A DNA stretch of 64,000 nt from Leuconostoc lactis (GCF_007954625.1 NZ_CP042420.1:597001-661000); one strand, 5' to 3'; counted from the stretch's first letter, positions 26,040-37,403 are shown. A program made the numbers and translations. The notes: generated by a model not told the origin, from the letters alone.

Positions 26040-26102
26040 TGTAAGCGTAATTGTTTACAAATTCACATATAAGGTGTATATTGTTTGTGAAATAGTTATC
26101 AA
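26040..26102 (+). promoter_or_regulatory. Promoter and candidate operators of butA
   Basis: TTTACA (26054-26059) and TATATT (26077-26082) are 17 nt apart. TGTAA-N10-TTACA (26040-26059) overlaps the -35. TTGTGAAATAGTTATCAA (26085-26102) resembles the Rex consensus with a weak right half. Binding proteins are inferred only. Confidence 0.45.
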
Positions 26103-26119
26103 TAGGAGGGCATTAAAAG

Positions 26120-26890
26120 ATGACGAAAGTAGCATTAGTAACAGGAGCTGGACAAGGTATTGGACAAGCGATTGCGGAACGATTGGTTAAGGATGGCTTT
26201 AAGGTAGCAGTTGTTGGCCGTCATTTAGACAAAGTGCAGAAAGTAGCGGATAAGATTAACGACAACGGTGGCGAAGCCATTGCGATTCAGGCAGACGTAG
26301 CAAAACGTGCGGAGGTTTTTGCAGCAGTTGCTGAAACAAAAGAAAAATTTGGTGAATTCAATGTTATCGTCAATAACGCAGGCGTGGCACCAACAACGCC
26401 AATTATGTCGGTTACTGAAGAAGATATGAACTGGACTTGGGGGATTAATGTGAATGGTGTAGTCTGGGGGACACAGGCAGCCGCGGATGCCTTTATGTCA
26501 CTTGGACACGGCGGTAAAATTATTAACGCAACATCTCAAGCGGGCGTACAAGGAAATCCTAATTTGACGGCGTATGGTTCAACGAAATTTGCGATTCGCG
26601 GTATTACTCAAACCACAGCTAAGGAATTAGCTGAATTTGGTATCACGGTGAATGCCTTTGCGCCAGGAATTGTTAAAACACCAATGATGTGGGACATTGC
26701 GCACGAAGTCGGGCAAAATGCTGGCAAAGATGATGAGTGGGGGATGGCACAATTCTCTGATGGGATTGCGCTTGGTCGTTTGAGTGAACCTGAAGATGTT
26801 GCTAATGTCGTGAGTTTCCTAGCTGGAGAAGATTCTAACTATGTGACTGGGCAAACAATTGTTGTTGACGGTGGCATGGTATTCCATTAA
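26120..26890 (+). CDS. butA: Diacetyl/acetoin reductase (butanediol dehydrogenase), SDR family
   Basis: A 256-residue short-chain dehydrogenase that reduces diacetyl to acetoin and possibly acetoin to 2,3-butanediol with NADH. It has the Rossmann motif TGAGQGIG, the NNAG block, and the catalytic Ser-Tyr-Lys set (ATSQAG, YGSTK). The C-terminal VDGGMVFH is typical of the acetoin reductase subgroup. AGGAGGG precedes the ATG. It stands alone between a promoter with redox-type operator candidates and a strong terminator, next to adhE, another NADH consumer. Confidence 0.92.
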   Translation: MTKVALVTGAGQGIGQAIAERLVKDGFKVAVVGRHLDKVQKVADKINDNGGEAIAIQADVAKRAEVFAAVAETKEKFGEFNVIVNNAGVAPTTPIMSVTEEDMNWTWGINVNGVVWGTQAAADAFMSLGHGGKIINATSQAGVQGNPNLTAYGSTKFAIRGITQTTAKELAEFGITVNAFAPGIVKTPMMWDIAHEVGQNAGKDDEWGMAQFSDGIALGRLSEPEDVANVVSFLAGEDSNYVTGQTIVVDGGMVFH

Positions 26891-26900
26891 GCATATCTAT

Positions 26901-26938
26901 ATAAAGAGCGTAGCGCTATTTAGCGCTACGCTCTTTAT
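26901..26938 (+). terminator. Terminator of butA
   Basis: An 18-bp perfect stem (ATAAAGAGCGTAGCGCTA and its complement) with minimal loop. Confidence 0.9.
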
Positions 26939-27000
26939 ATGTTGTTTTATTCGGGTTGTTAACAGTGATTTTTGTGATCAATTCGCCTTTTTAATTGACA

Positions 27001-27018
27001 TTGTATATAAATGCACAA
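27001..27018. promoter_or_regulatory. Rex-like site upstream of adhE
   Basis: TTGTATATAAATGCACAA has the TTGT..ACAA ends of a Rex box but imperfect inner bases. adhE is a common Rex target in Firmicutes. Confidence 0.4.
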
Positions 27019-27088
27019 AAATATAATAGTGATAAAATTGTTTTAAAATGCTGATTAATCAACGTTTTAAAAAATGTTTCTGAAAAAC

Positions 27089-27117
27089 TTGCATTTTAAA
27101 CCAGGCTGTTATATACT
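27089..27117 (+). promoter_or_regulatory. Promoter of adhE
   Basis: TTGCAT (27089-27094) and TATACT (27112-27117) are 17 nt apart; start near 27124, giving a leader of about 37 nt. Confidence 0.75.
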
Positions 27118-27160
27118 TATATTGTTAATAAATGAGCAAACGATAAAAGGAGTAGTCATT

Positions 27161-29863
27161 ATGGTAGACTCAAATGAAAAGAAGCCCGCAAAGAAGGCTT
27201 TGACGCCAGAAGAAAAGGCGGAATTACAAGCACAAGCTGAAAAAATGACAGCAGAATTGGTTGAAAAGTCTCAAAAGGCTTTGGCTGAATTCTCAACATA
27301 TACACAAGAACAAGTTGATAAGATTGTTGCAGCAATGGCATTGGCTGGATCAGAAAACTCATTGCTATTGGCGCACGAAGCACACGACGAAACTGGTCGT
27401 GGAGTTGTTGAAGATAAGGATACAAAGAACCGTTTTGCTTCAGAATCTGTTTATAACGCCATCAAGTTTGATAAGACAGTTGGTGTCATTAGTGAAGATA
27501 AAATCCAAGGAAAGGTTGAAGTAGCTGCACCACTTGGTGTATTGGCTGGTATCGTACCAACAACTAATCCAACGTCAACAACAATCTTTAAGGCAATGTT
27601 GACAGCAAAGACACGTAACACAATTATCTTTGCTTTCCATCCACAAGCACAAAAGGCTTCAGCCCACGCTGCACAAATTGTTTATGAAGCAGCGGTGAAG
27701 GCTGGCGCACCTAAGAACTTCATCCAATGGATTGAAACACCATCAATTTATGCAACAACAGCTTTGATCCAAAACCCAGGTATTGCCTCAATCTTGGCTA
27801 CTGGTGGCCCATCAATGGTTAACGCAGCCTTGAAGTCAGGTAACCCTTCAATGGGTGTTGGTGCCGGTAACGGTGCGGTTTATATCGATGCAACTGTTGA
27901 CACAGACCGTGCGGTATCTGACTTGTTGTTGTCAAAGCGTTTTGATAACGGTATGATCTGTGCCACTGAAAACTCAGCGGTTATCCAAGCTCCTGTTTAT
28001 GATGAAATTTTGCAAAAGTTGCAAGAACAAGGTGCTTACTTGGTACCTAAGAAGGACTACAAGAAGATTGCTGACTTCGTCTTCAAGCCAAATGCAGAAG
28101 GCTTTGGTGTTGCTGGTCCAGTTGCTGGTATGTCAGGTCGTTGGATTGCTGAACAAGCTGGTGTTAAGATTCCTGAAGGTAAGGATGTCTTGTTGTTTGA
28201 ATTAGACCGCAAGAACATCGGTGAAGCCTTGTCATCAGAAAAGCTATCACCATTGTTGTCACTTTATAAGGTCGACACACGTGAAGAAGCTATCGACACT
28301 GTACAAGCACTCTTAGACTATCAAGGTGCCGGACACAACGCGGCTATTCAAATCGGATCACAAGATGATCCATTTATTAAGGAATATGCTGATGCTATCG
28401 GTGCATCACGTATCTTGGTTAACCAACCAGATTCAATCGGTGGTGTCGGTGATATCTATACAGATGCTATGCGCCCATCATTGACGCTTGGTACCGGATC
28501 ATGGGGGAAGAATTCATTGTCTCACAACTTGTCAACATACGATTTGCTTAATATTAAAACAGTGGCGCGTCGTCGTAACCGTCCACAGTGGATTCGTTTG
28601 CCAAAGGAAGTTTACTACGAAGCTAACGCAATCACTTATTTGCAAGATTTGCCATCAGTTAAGCGTGCCTTCATCGTGGCCGATCCAGGTATGGTACAAT
28701 TCGGCTTCGTTGGTAAGGTTTTGAGCCAATTAGAATTGCGTCAAGAACAAGTTGAAACATCAATCTATGGCTCAGTACAACCAGACCCAACATTGTCACA
28801 AGCGGTTGAAATTGCACGTCAAATGGCTGACTTCAAGCCTGATACTGTTATCTTGCTTGGTGGTGGTTCAGCGCTTGATGCCGGTAAGATTGGTCGCTTC
28901 TTGTACGAATACTCAACACGTCACGAAGGTATTTTGTCAGACGAAGAAGGTATCAAGGAATTGTTCATGGAATTGCAACAAAAGTTCATGGACATCCGTA
29001 AGCGTATCGTGAAGTTCTACCACGCACGTTTGACACAAATGGTTGCCATTCCAACAACATCAGGTACTGGTTCTGAAGTGACACCATTCGCCGTTATTAC
29101 AGACGATGAAACACACGTGAAGTATCCATTGGCCGATTACGAATTGACACCAGAAGTCGCTATTGTCGACCCAGAATTCGTAATGACTGTGCCAAAGCGT
29201 ACAGTTGCCTTCTCAGGATTGGATGCTTTGTCACATGCCTTTGAATCATATGTTTCAGTGATGGCATCAGAATTCACACGCCCATGGGCTTTGGAAGCTA
29301 TCAAGTTGATTTTTGAAAACTTGACAACATCATACAACTACGATCCAAAGAACCCAACAAAGGAAGGTCAAAACGCACGTACGAAGATGCACTATGCTTC
29401 AACACTTGCTGGTATGTCATTTGCCAACGCCTTCCTTGGTATCAACCACTCACTTGCACACAAGATTGGTGGTGAATTCGGTTTGGCTCACGGTTTGTCA
29501 ATCGCGATTGCTATGCCACATGTGATTAAGTTCAATGCTGTGACAGGTAACGTTAAGCGCACACCATATCCTCGCTATGAAACATACACAGCACAAAAGG
29601 ATTACGCTGATATCGCCCGCTACCTTGGCTTGAAGGGTAACACAGATGCTGAATTGGTAGAATCATTGATTGCCGCAGTGAAGGACTTGGCTAAGTCAAT
29701 CGACGTTGACTTGACATTGTCAGAAAACGGCGTTACTGAAGCTACTTTGATGAAGAGTGTTGATCAATTGACAGATCTTGTCTACAATGATCAGTGCACG
29801 CCTGGTAACCCACGCCAACCAAGCTTAGCTGAAATCAAGCAACTTTTGATTGACATGATTTAA
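27161..29863 (+). CDS. adhE: Bifunctional acetaldehyde-CoA/alcohol dehydrogenase AdhE
   Basis: A 900-residue cytoplasmic enzyme that reduces acetyl-CoA to acetaldehyde and then ethanol, regenerating two NAD per acetyl group; it is the main electron sink of heterofermentation. The N-terminal aldehyde dehydrogenase half carries the catalytic C267 (GMICATENS); the C-terminal iron-dependent alcohol dehydrogenase half shows TTSGTGSEVTPFAV and the His-rich metal motif INHSLAHKIGGEFGLAHG. The ATG at 27161 has AAAGGAG 8 nt upstream; an earlier in-frame ATG at 27074 lies before the promoter. Codon use is strongly biased, indicating high expression. Confidence 0.97.
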   Translation: MVDSNEKKPAKKALTPEEKAELQAQAEKMTAELVEKSQKALAEFSTYTQEQVDKIVAAMALAGSENSLLLAHEAHDETGRGVVEDKDTKNRFASESVYNAIKFDKTVGVISEDKIQGKVEVAAPLGVLAGIVPTTNPTSTTIFKAMLTAKTRNTIIFAFHPQAQKASAHAAQIVYEAAVKAGAPKNFIQWIETPSIYATTALIQNPGIASILATGGPSMVNAALKSGNPSMGVGAGNGAVYIDATVDTDRAVSDLLLSKRFDNGMICATENSAVIQAPVYDEILQKLQEQGAYLVPKKDYKKIADFVFKPNAEGFGVAGPVAGMSGRWIAEQAGVKIPEGKDVLLFELDRKNIGEALSSEKLSPLLSLYKVDTREEAIDTVQALLDYQGAGHNAAIQIGSQDDPFIKEYADAIGASRILVNQPDSIGGVGDIYTDAMRPSLTLGTGSWGKNSLSHNLSTYDLLNIKTVARRRNRPQWIRLPKEVYYEANAITYLQDLPSVKRAFIVADPGMVQFGFVGKVLSQLELRQEQVETSIYGSVQPDPTLSQAVEIARQMADFKPDTVILLGGGSALDAGKIGRFLYEYSTRHEGILSDEEGIKELFMELQQKFMDIRKRIVKFYHARLTQMVAIPTTSGTGSEVTPFAVITDDETHVKYPLADYELTPEVAIVDPEFVMTVPKRTVAFSGLDALSHAFESYVSVMASEFTRPWALEAIKLIFENLTTSYNYDPKNPTKEGQNARTKMHYASTLAGMSFANAFLGINHSLAHKIGGEFGLAHGLSIAIAMPHVIKFNAVTGNVKRTPYPRYETYTAQKDYADIARYLGLKGNTDAELVESLIAAVKDLAKSIDVDLTLSENGVTEATLMKSVDQLTDLVYNDQCTPGNPRQPSLAEIKQLLIDMI

Positions 29864-29881
29864 ACTTAATAGCAATGACAG

Positions 29882-29908
29882 AAAAGCAAAAGAAATTTTG
29901 CTTTTTTT
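29882..29908 (+). terminator. Terminator of adhE
   Basis: AAAAGCAAA and TTTGCTTTT with a 6-nt loop and T run. Confidence 0.8.
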
Positions 29909-29910
29909 GT

Positions 29911-29939
29911 TTGCAATTCGTCCTATCCGTGTATATAAT
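29911..29939 (+). promoter_or_regulatory. Promoter of the YhgE-type gene
   Basis: TTGCAA (29911-29916) and TATAAT (29934-29939) are 17 nt apart. Confidence 0.75.
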
Positions 29940-29982
29940 ATATCCATAGATAAAAAAAGTACACGAAAAAAAGAGGCAGCGC

Positions 29983-32352
29983 ATGAAGTTTTGGCAAAGT
30001 GAAGAATGGCAGCGAATTGGTAAGCTGCGTGGATTGAAATTATTATTAGTTGGAATTGCCATGATTCCAAGTATTTATGCTGTAATTTTCTTGTCATCAT
30101 TGTGGGATACCTACGGTAGATTAGACCATTTGCCGGTGGCCATTGTGAACAATGATCAGCCGGCCAAGATTAACGGTAAGACACAACATTTAGGACAAGA
30201 CTTAACCGATAAATTATTGCGAGAACAACCGTTAAAATTACGAGAAGTTTCCTCGCAACAGGCTCGGGATGGCTTAGCATCTGGTCATTATTATATGACT
30301 ATTACCATTCCTAAGAACTTTACACGTAATGCAGGAACATTGCTGAGTGATCAACCAAAGTATGCTAAAATTGCCATTGCCCAAAATGCCGGACAGAGTT
30401 TTATTGCAGAAAAAATGACAAGTTCAGCAGCGGTTAAGATTCAAGATAGTGTCAACCGCTCACTGCAAAGTGTCTATAATAAGACAATTTTGTCAGCAAC
30501 AGCAGCTTCTCAAAAAGGTTTTCTAGCTGGTTCGGATGGCGCTCGTCAGCTCAATAATGGCTTGGGTCAATTAGCTGATGGTAGTCGCCAACTCAACAAT
30601 GGGGCGCAAGCCTTATCACAAGGCACTTCAACTTTGGCAACAGGTTTAGCACAGTACACACAAGGTGTCGCCCAAGCTAATGGTGGTGCTGGGCAGCTCG
30701 CTAGTGGTGCGGCAACAGCTGCTAATGGCGCTAATCAGTTAGCAGTAGGGACGTCGCAATTAGCCCAAAATGCCCCAAAGTTAGCAGTTGGAAGTCAACA
30801 AGTTGCGGATGGTGCACAACAATTAGCTACTAAGTTACAAGAATTGAGCGATGGGATTGTCCAAGGGCAATCGGCAAAGGCATCTCAATTAAAGGCCTTA
30901 GAAGATGGTTTGACAACATTGACTCAGTCTGTGAATGCCATTAAATTACCTGAAACACCTGATACCCAAGCAATGACACAAGCGGGACAGGACTTACAGG
31001 CTGGCTTGACGGGGGCAAGCACAGATGCTGCGCAACTAGGCAAGTTAGCAAACGATCCAAAGTTTCAAGCTTTTCTAGCCGCTAATCCAGATATTGCCCA
31101 ACAATTTAGTGCCACAACCAATGACCTGAAAGGTCATTTAACGCAAAGTGGCCAAGCTGCAGCAAGTCTAGCAAACAGTTTGGCGCAATTAAAGGGGTTG
31201 CTGCCAAAACTTGATGGTTTCAAAACGAAATTAGCGCAATTACAAGCTGGGGTTGCGCAGGCACAAGCCGGTAATAAAGCTGCTATTGATGGCTTAAACG
31301 GTAGCTTAACGCAATTGAGCCAATTATTATCACAACAATTTGTGCCAGCAGCGCAAAAATTAGCAACTGGTGCTGGTCAAGTTAATGCTGGTCAACAACA
31401 AGTCACGACAGCAGCTGCACAGTTGCAAGCAGGTGCTGGTCAATTGGCACAAGGAAATGGCCAACTTTCAGCTGGGGCCGCACAATTAAATCGTGGTCTT
31501 GGGCAACTGACAGCTAAAAACGGGCAATTGACGACGGGGGCCGGTCAATTGAACCAAGGTACGCAACAGCTGACGACGGGTACTGCCCAAGCGGTTTCTG
31601 CTTTGGGACAAGCGCAAGATGGCACGATGACCTTAGCAGCCAAGCTTGCGGATGGTGCTATTCAACTTGATCAGATTCATAGTCAACCAAGTAACGTGAA
31701 GGCCTTGACGCAACCTGTTAAGCAAACCCAAAAGAACTACTCGAATGTGGACAATAACGGGACAGGGATGACACCTTATATGATGTCAGTTGGCCTCTTT
31801 GTTGGTATGATTACGTTTAGTGCGATTTATGACTTTGTAACAGTCGCTAAAAAGCCACGTAGTGGCTTTGCTTGGTGGGCCGATAAGCAAACAGTGAATA
31901 TACCTGTTTGGATTGCCCAAGCCCTCATTATTACCACGTTATTGTTGTTAGTAGATGGCTTACATCCAGAAAATGTGGTCATGCTGTACATTGTGGCATT
32001 AGTCGTTGCATTTGCCTTTAATCAATTTGTCTTGCTCTTTAGTATCATGTTTGGTAAATTAGGTTCGGGCCTCATGATTGTGGCGCTGGTACTGCAATTA
32101 AGTGCGAGTGCTGGTTCATATCCAATTGAATTATCAAATGGCTTCTTTCAAGCTATTCATCCATGGATGCCAATGACCTATTCAGTGCACGCCTTCCGTG
32201 AAGTCATTTCAATTGGCGGTCATGTTGGTGGCGACTTAGCCGTGCTATTAACTATTGGCGTGGTGTCAATGGTCCTCACATGGGGTGTTTACCATTGGAA
32301 GTTACAGCACAATGCGCTGATTTGGCCAAACCAAACGGAAACAACAAACTAA
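29983..32352 (+). CDS. YhgE/Pip family membrane protein
   Basis: A 789-residue protein: one N-terminal membrane segment (about residues 20-40), a long extracellular part, and about five membrane segments at the C terminus (from residue 600), the layout of the YhgE/Pip family, to which the lactococcal phage infection protein belongs. From about residue 185 to 560 the outer part is a run of short repeats of the kind GxxQLxxGAxQL, giving a long Ala/Gly/Gln-rich coiled rod. AAGAGGCAGCGC lies before the ATG. The Rrf2-type gene follows after about 50 nt, probably in one operon. The cellular role in this organism is unknown. Confidence 0.88.
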   Translation: MKFWQSEEWQRIGKLRGLKLLLVGIAMIPSIYAVIFLSSLWDTYGRLDHLPVAIVNNDQPAKINGKTQHLGQDLTDKLLREQPLKLREVSSQQARDGLASGHYYMTITIPKNFTRNAGTLLSDQPKYAKIAIAQNAGQSFIAEKMTSSAAVKIQDSVNRSLQSVYNKTILSATAASQKGFLAGSDGARQLNNGLGQLADGSRQLNNGAQALSQGTSTLATGLAQYTQGVAQANGGAGQLASGAATAANGANQLAVGTSQLAQNAPKLAVGSQQVADGAQQLATKLQELSDGIVQGQSAKASQLKALEDGLTTLTQSVNAIKLPETPDTQAMTQAGQDLQAGLTGASTDAAQLGKLANDPKFQAFLAANPDIAQQFSATTNDLKGHLTQSGQAAASLANSLAQLKGLLPKLDGFKTKLAQLQAGVAQAQAGNKAAIDGLNGSLTQLSQLLSQQFVPAAQKLATGAGQVNAGQQQVTTAAAQLQAGAGQLAQGNGQLSAGAAQLNRGLGQLTAKNGQLTTGAGQLNQGTQQLTTGTAQAVSALGQAQDGTMTLAAKLADGAIQLDQIHSQPSNVKALTQPVKQTQKNYSNVDNNGTGMTPYMMSVGLFVGMITFSAIYDFVTVAKKPRSGFAWWADKQTVNIPVWIAQALIITTLLLLVDGLHPENVVMLYIVALVVAFAFNQFVLLFSIMFGKLGSGLMIVALVLQLSASAGSYPIELSNGFFQAIHPWMPMTYSVHAFREVISIGGHVGGDLAVLLTIGVVSMVLTWGVYHWKLQHNALIWPNQTETTN

Positions 32353-32403
32353 TAGTTACCGGTTGTGGAGAGCCGGAATTTTTGGGGGGAGACGGAGAGA
32401 ATT

Positions 32404-32904
32404 ATGAAAATGTCATATGCAGTGGAGCAAAGCTTAGTGGTATTAGTCATGTTAGCTTTGCAAAAGGACGCCTTACCGGTGAAAAGTTACTTATTGAGTA
32501 ATCGCCTAGAAGTGTCGGAATCTTATTTGAAGAAGACGATGCGTAAGCTTGTAGTGGCAGGCATTGTTGAAGCGATTGCGAGTAAAGAGGGTGGCTTTAA
32601 ATTAGCGCGATCGATTGCTGATATTACATTACTTGATGTTTATGAGGCGATTGAGGGCGATGGTAGTTTCATTCATTCAACGCAACTAGCGGATCGTATT
32701 TTCTTGAGTCAAGCTTCCGAGCAACCGACAGTAGCTGTGCAACAAGCATTGGATGTTGCGGTTGACGACGTGTTGAGTGTCTTCAACGACGCAGAACAAG
32801 ATTTCAAAAACCGCTTACAGAATTATACAATTGCTAAATTATTGCGCCACGTGAACGCAGATAATTTTGAAAAAATTGACTGGCGACAGATTCATCTCAC
32901 ATAA
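32404..32904 (+). CDS. Rrf2-family transcriptional regulator
   Basis: A 166-residue regulator with an N-terminal winged helix (MKMSYAVEQSLVVLVMLA, then SESYLKKTMRKLVVAGIVE and KEGGFKLAR). The [Fe-S]-ligand cysteines of IscR/NsrR are absent: no Cys is present at all, so it is of the cysteine-free Rrf2 type found in lactic acid bacteria. ATG 32404 is preceded by GGAGAGA; a GTG at 32365 is in frame but lacks a good site. It may control the upstream YhgE-type gene. Confidence 0.88.
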   Translation: MKMSYAVEQSLVVLVMLALQKDALPVKSYLLSNRLEVSESYLKKTMRKLVVAGIVEAIASKEGGFKLARSIADITLLDVYEAIEGDGSFIHSTQLADRIFLSQASEQPTVAVQQALDVAVDDVLSVFNDAEQDFKNRLQNYTIAKLLRHVNADNFEKIDWRQIHLT

Positions 32905-32928
32905 CGACGTTTGTCGTTATTTTTTTTG
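32901..32928 (+). terminator. Terminator
   Basis: ATAACGAC, GTTT, GTCGTTAT and eight T; the stem begins in the Rrf2 stop codon. Confidence 0.9.
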
Positions 32929-33015
32929 TCAAAAATATGGCTTGGTGGTTGGGTTAGTACGCATTTAGTTCACAAATTGACGATTTTAGCCGCAAAAAGT
33001 TACGTTTCTCTTTGT

Positions 33016-33029
33016 TGAAAGCGCTTACA
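33016..33029 (+). promoter_or_regulatory. cre site before bglP
   Basis: TGAAAGCGCTTACA is a full cre match, 41 nt before the PTS gene. Confidence 0.85.
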
Positions 33030-33069
33030 ATTGTAGGTAGTAAAAGCTTTAGGAATAAGAGGAAGAAAG

Positions 33070-34962
33070 ATGGCTAAATATACAGAGTTAGCTGAAGATA
33101 TTTTAGCGCATGTTGGCGGTAGCGAAAACGTGAACGGTCTGCGACACTGTGTGACGCGCTTACGGTTCAATCTCAAAGACGAGAGTTTGGCTGATACCGA
33201 ATATTTGCAACAACGTGATGGCGTTGTGACCGTGGTGAAAGCTGGTGGTCAATATCAAGTTGTGATTGGTAATCAGGTGCCGGATGTTTATGATGAAGTG
33301 GTGAAAGTGGGGCATCTCCCCGTTGGTGGTGAGGCGGCAGCTGACACTGAAGATACGTCGGGATCAAAAGGGAATTGGTTTGATCGTTTTATTGATGTCG
33401 TGTCAAACTTGTTTCAACCTATTTTGGGCGCATTGGCCGCTGCCGGTATTTTAAAAGGCATCACGGCAATTTTAGCCGCTGCTGGCATGCCAAAAACTGA
33501 TAGTGTCTATGTGGTGATGAACGCGATTGGGGATGGTTTGTTCCAGTATCTCCCCATGCTATTAGCCGTCACTGCTGCTAATAAATTTAAAATGAATGTT
33601 TACACAGCGTTGGCTATTGCTGGTGCGCTGGTTTATCCAGGGTTACCCCAGTTATTAGCCACTGCTAAACCATTTATGAGCTTGACGATTCAAATACCAG
33701 CGGGTGGTTATTACAGTACGGTTTTACCGATTATTTTGGCAATCTATGTGGCTTCAAAGATTGAACGATTTATGAAGCGCCATACGCATGATAACGTGAA
33801 GATGTTCTTTGTCCCAATGGTGACGATTTTTGTCACGTTGTGGTTGACGTTCTTAGTTGTTGGACCGATTGCCAATACGGCTTCTAACGCCGTCGGCGCT
33901 TTCTTTATCGCCGTTTATAACATGAGCCCAATCTTGTATGGCTTTGCCATGGGTGCGGGTTGGCAGATTCTGGTCATGTTTGGCCTACATTGGGGAATTG
34001 TCCCATTGATAATCACACAAATTGCCACAATGGGTTATTCACCATTGATGGCAGCCGCCGCTTTGCCAAACTTCACTCAAACGGGTGCGTTGACTGGTGT
34101 TTGGGTTAAGACAAAGGAAAAAAAGGTGAAGACAGGGGTTATCCCAGCCATTATTTCATCAATCTTTGGTGTAACAGAACCAGCGATTTACGGTTATTCA
34201 TTACCTATGAAAACGCCGTTTATTGTCTCGATTATTTCTTCCGGTATTGTCGGCGCCTATCTAGGTTACTTTAAGGTCTTAACTTATATCAACGGTGGTT
34301 TGGGTATCTTTATGTATCCATCTTATATCGGACCAAATGGTAGCTTGACGGGTGTGATGCACATGATTATTGGCACGATTTTGGCGATTGTCCTTAGCTT
34401 TGTGGGAATGATGTTTGTCAAAGTGCCAAAGCTTTACGATAAGTCAGTCCCAGCCACTGCTGGTACGACGTCAAGTACTCAAGGAACATCAGCTCAGGTC
34501 GAACTACAGAGTGAAACAATCAAGAGCCCGTTGGCTGGTAAGACAGTTGCTTTGGCAGACGTAGCCGATGAAGTCTTTGCTTCGGGGGCAATGGGACAAG
34601 GGATTGCTATTGATCCGAGTCAAGGCGAAATTGTGGCACCAACAGCAGGTGAAGTAAAGATTTTGTTCCCAACCAAGCATGCGATTGGCTTTGTCACGGA
34701 AAATGGTGCTGAATTGTTAATCCATATTGGCATGAATACCGTGGAATTAAATGGCCAACATTTCACCGCACACGTTGCTCAGGGCGATCACGTGAAAGCA
34801 GGTCAAAAGTTAGTATCATTTGACGTTGCGGCCATTCAAGCTGCGGGCTATCCGGTGGTAACCCCAGTGATTGTGACAAATTCGCCGCAATATGTCGCGA
34901 TTGAAACGACCAATGAACCAACTGTCACGACAGCAAGTGACTTGATTTTCCTGAAAAAATAA
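33070..34962 (+). CDS. bglP: Beta-glucoside PTS permease EIIBCA
   Basis: A 630-residue PTS protein that imports and phosphorylates aryl-beta-glucosides or cellobiose-type sugars. The EIIB domain comes first with phospho-cysteine C27 (LRHCVTRLRF), the membrane EIIC domain spans about residues 105-460, and the EIIA domain is C-terminal with phospho-histidine H552 (LLIHIGMNTVEL). This B-C-A order is that of the Bgl subfamily. AAGAGGAAG precedes the ATG. It is 12 nt from a GH1 6-phospho-beta-glucosidase. CcpA control is suggested by the cre site. No LicT-type antiterminator gene or RAT hairpin was recognised here. Confidence 0.94.
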   Translation: MAKYTELAEDILAHVGGSENVNGLRHCVTRLRFNLKDESLADTEYLQQRDGVVTVVKAGGQYQVVIGNQVPDVYDEVVKVGHLPVGGEAAADTEDTSGSKGNWFDRFIDVVSNLFQPILGALAAAGILKGITAILAAAGMPKTDSVYVVMNAIGDGLFQYLPMLLAVTAANKFKMNVYTALAIAGALVYPGLPQLLATAKPFMSLTIQIPAGGYYSTVLPIILAIYVASKIERFMKRHTHDNVKMFFVPMVTIFVTLWLTFLVVGPIANTASNAVGAFFIAVYNMSPILYGFAMGAGWQILVMFGLHWGIVPLIITQIATMGYSPLMAAAALPNFTQTGALTGVWVKTKEKKVKTGVIPAIISSIFGVTEPAIYGYSLPMKTPFIVSIISSGIVGAYLGYFKVLTYINGGLGIFMYPSYIGPNGSLTGVMHMIIGTILAIVLSFVGMMFVKVPKLYDKSVPATAGTTSSTQGTSAQVELQSETIKSPLAGKTVALADVADEVFASGAMGQGIAIDPSQGEIVAPTAGEVKILFPTKHAIGFVTENGAELLIHIGMNTVELNGQHFTAHVAQGDHVKAGQKLVSFDVAAIQAAGYPVVTPVIVTNSPQYVAIETTNEPTVTTASDLIFLKK

Positions 34963-36441
<1,479 letters not shown>

Positions 36442-36447
36442 AAAATG

Positions 36448-36472
36448 AACCGAGGGTGATACCTCGGTTTTT
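36448..36472 (+). terminator. Terminator of the bglP operon
   Basis: AACCGAGG, loop, CCTCGGTT and T. Confidence 0.85.
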
Positions 36473-36473
36473 A

Positions 36474-36487
36474 TGTAACCGTTTTCA
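36474..36487 (+). promoter_or_regulatory. cre site before the AraC-type regulator
   Basis: TGTAACCGTTTTCA fits the degenerate cre consensus throughout. Confidence 0.6.
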
Positions 36488-36530
36488 AATTATGATATGA
36501 TAGGTAAAATTGTGCGAAAGAGGACAGCAA

Positions 36531-37403
36531 ATGAGGTCGCAAGCTAATCGTGATATGGGCGAACCGTTTACACATGAAATTGTCAAACCGGTAGCGCTGA
36601 ACTTGCCAGTGTATTGGATTATTCATAATGCAAAAGAACAGCAACATGCAGTACCACGGCATTGGCATAAAGAATTAGAATTGAATTTAACGGTGAGCGG
36701 GCATATTGACCAATTTTCGATTGATGGTCAGACTTTTGATACGCAGACCGGGGATGTGTTAGTGATTAATTCAGGCAGTATCCATACGATTCCGTTGCAA
36801 AAAGTTGGTAGTGAAGCGATGACCTTATTTTTTAATAATGACTTTTTGCGGACGGCCTTACCAAACATTTCTGAACTTGTTTTTGTCACCCATCCTAATG
36901 GGATTGATAGTGTGACAAGTACGGGGTTGGTTGACTATTTTTATGCGATGCATCATACGGTGAAAAATGATCCAACAAACTATCTACGGATTACGCGTTT
37001 AGCTTATGATATTTTAGATGAATTAGTGTTACATTTTTCCAACCATGATTTTGGTGTGAATCCGCATTTGATTCAGGCGAAGGACGATAAACTATATCAA
37101 ATTTTGTGGTATATCAAAGCAAATGTCCAACACGGTCTGACGGTTTCAGCGCTGGCGGCGCATTTTGGCGTCTCCACAAGTTATTTGTCCCGATATTTTA
37201 AAATGAAGTTACAGATGACACCGCTTGAGTATTTACAGGCGATTCGGTTGCATAAAGCCTATCAATACCTCATGAATACCAATAAATCAATTAGCTGGAT
37301 TTCTGACATGACAGGTTTTGGTGACGTCAAATCCTTTGAACGATTATTTAAAAACACGTATGGTATGTCACCCAAAAAATATCGTCAACAGTTCACAAAC
37401 TGA
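36531..37403 (+). CDS. AraC-family transcriptional regulator
   Basis: A 290-residue regulator: N-terminal cupin-like sensor (PRHWHKELELNLTVSGH near residue 45) and C-terminal double helix-turn-helix with VSALAAHFGVSTSYLSRYFK and MTGFGDVKSFERLFKNTYG, then MSPKKYR. AAAGAGGA precedes ATG 36531; the in-frame codons before it are not needed. It sits between the PTS operon and the MFS-kinase-GH1 operon and probably activates one of these in response to a beta-glucoside. Confidence 0.9.
   Translation: MRSQANRDMGEPFTHEIVKPVALNLPVYWIIHNAKEQQHAVPRHWHKELELNLTVSGHIDQFSIDGQTFDTQTGDVLVINSGSIHTIPLQKVGSEAMTLFFNNDFLRTALPNISELVFVTHPNGIDSVTSTGLVDYFYAMHHTVKNDPTNYLRITRLAYDILDELVLHFSNHDFGVNPHLIQAKDDKLYQILWYIKANVQHGLTVSALAAHFGVSTSYLSRYFKMKLQMTPLEYLQAIRLHKAYQYLMNTNKSISWISDMTGFGDVKSFERLFKNTYGMSPKKYRQQFTN

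Noticed and set aside
33000..33069. LicT/SacT-type RAT antiterminator before bglP
   Set aside because: No overlapping RAT and terminator hairpin is visible between the cre site and the start codon.
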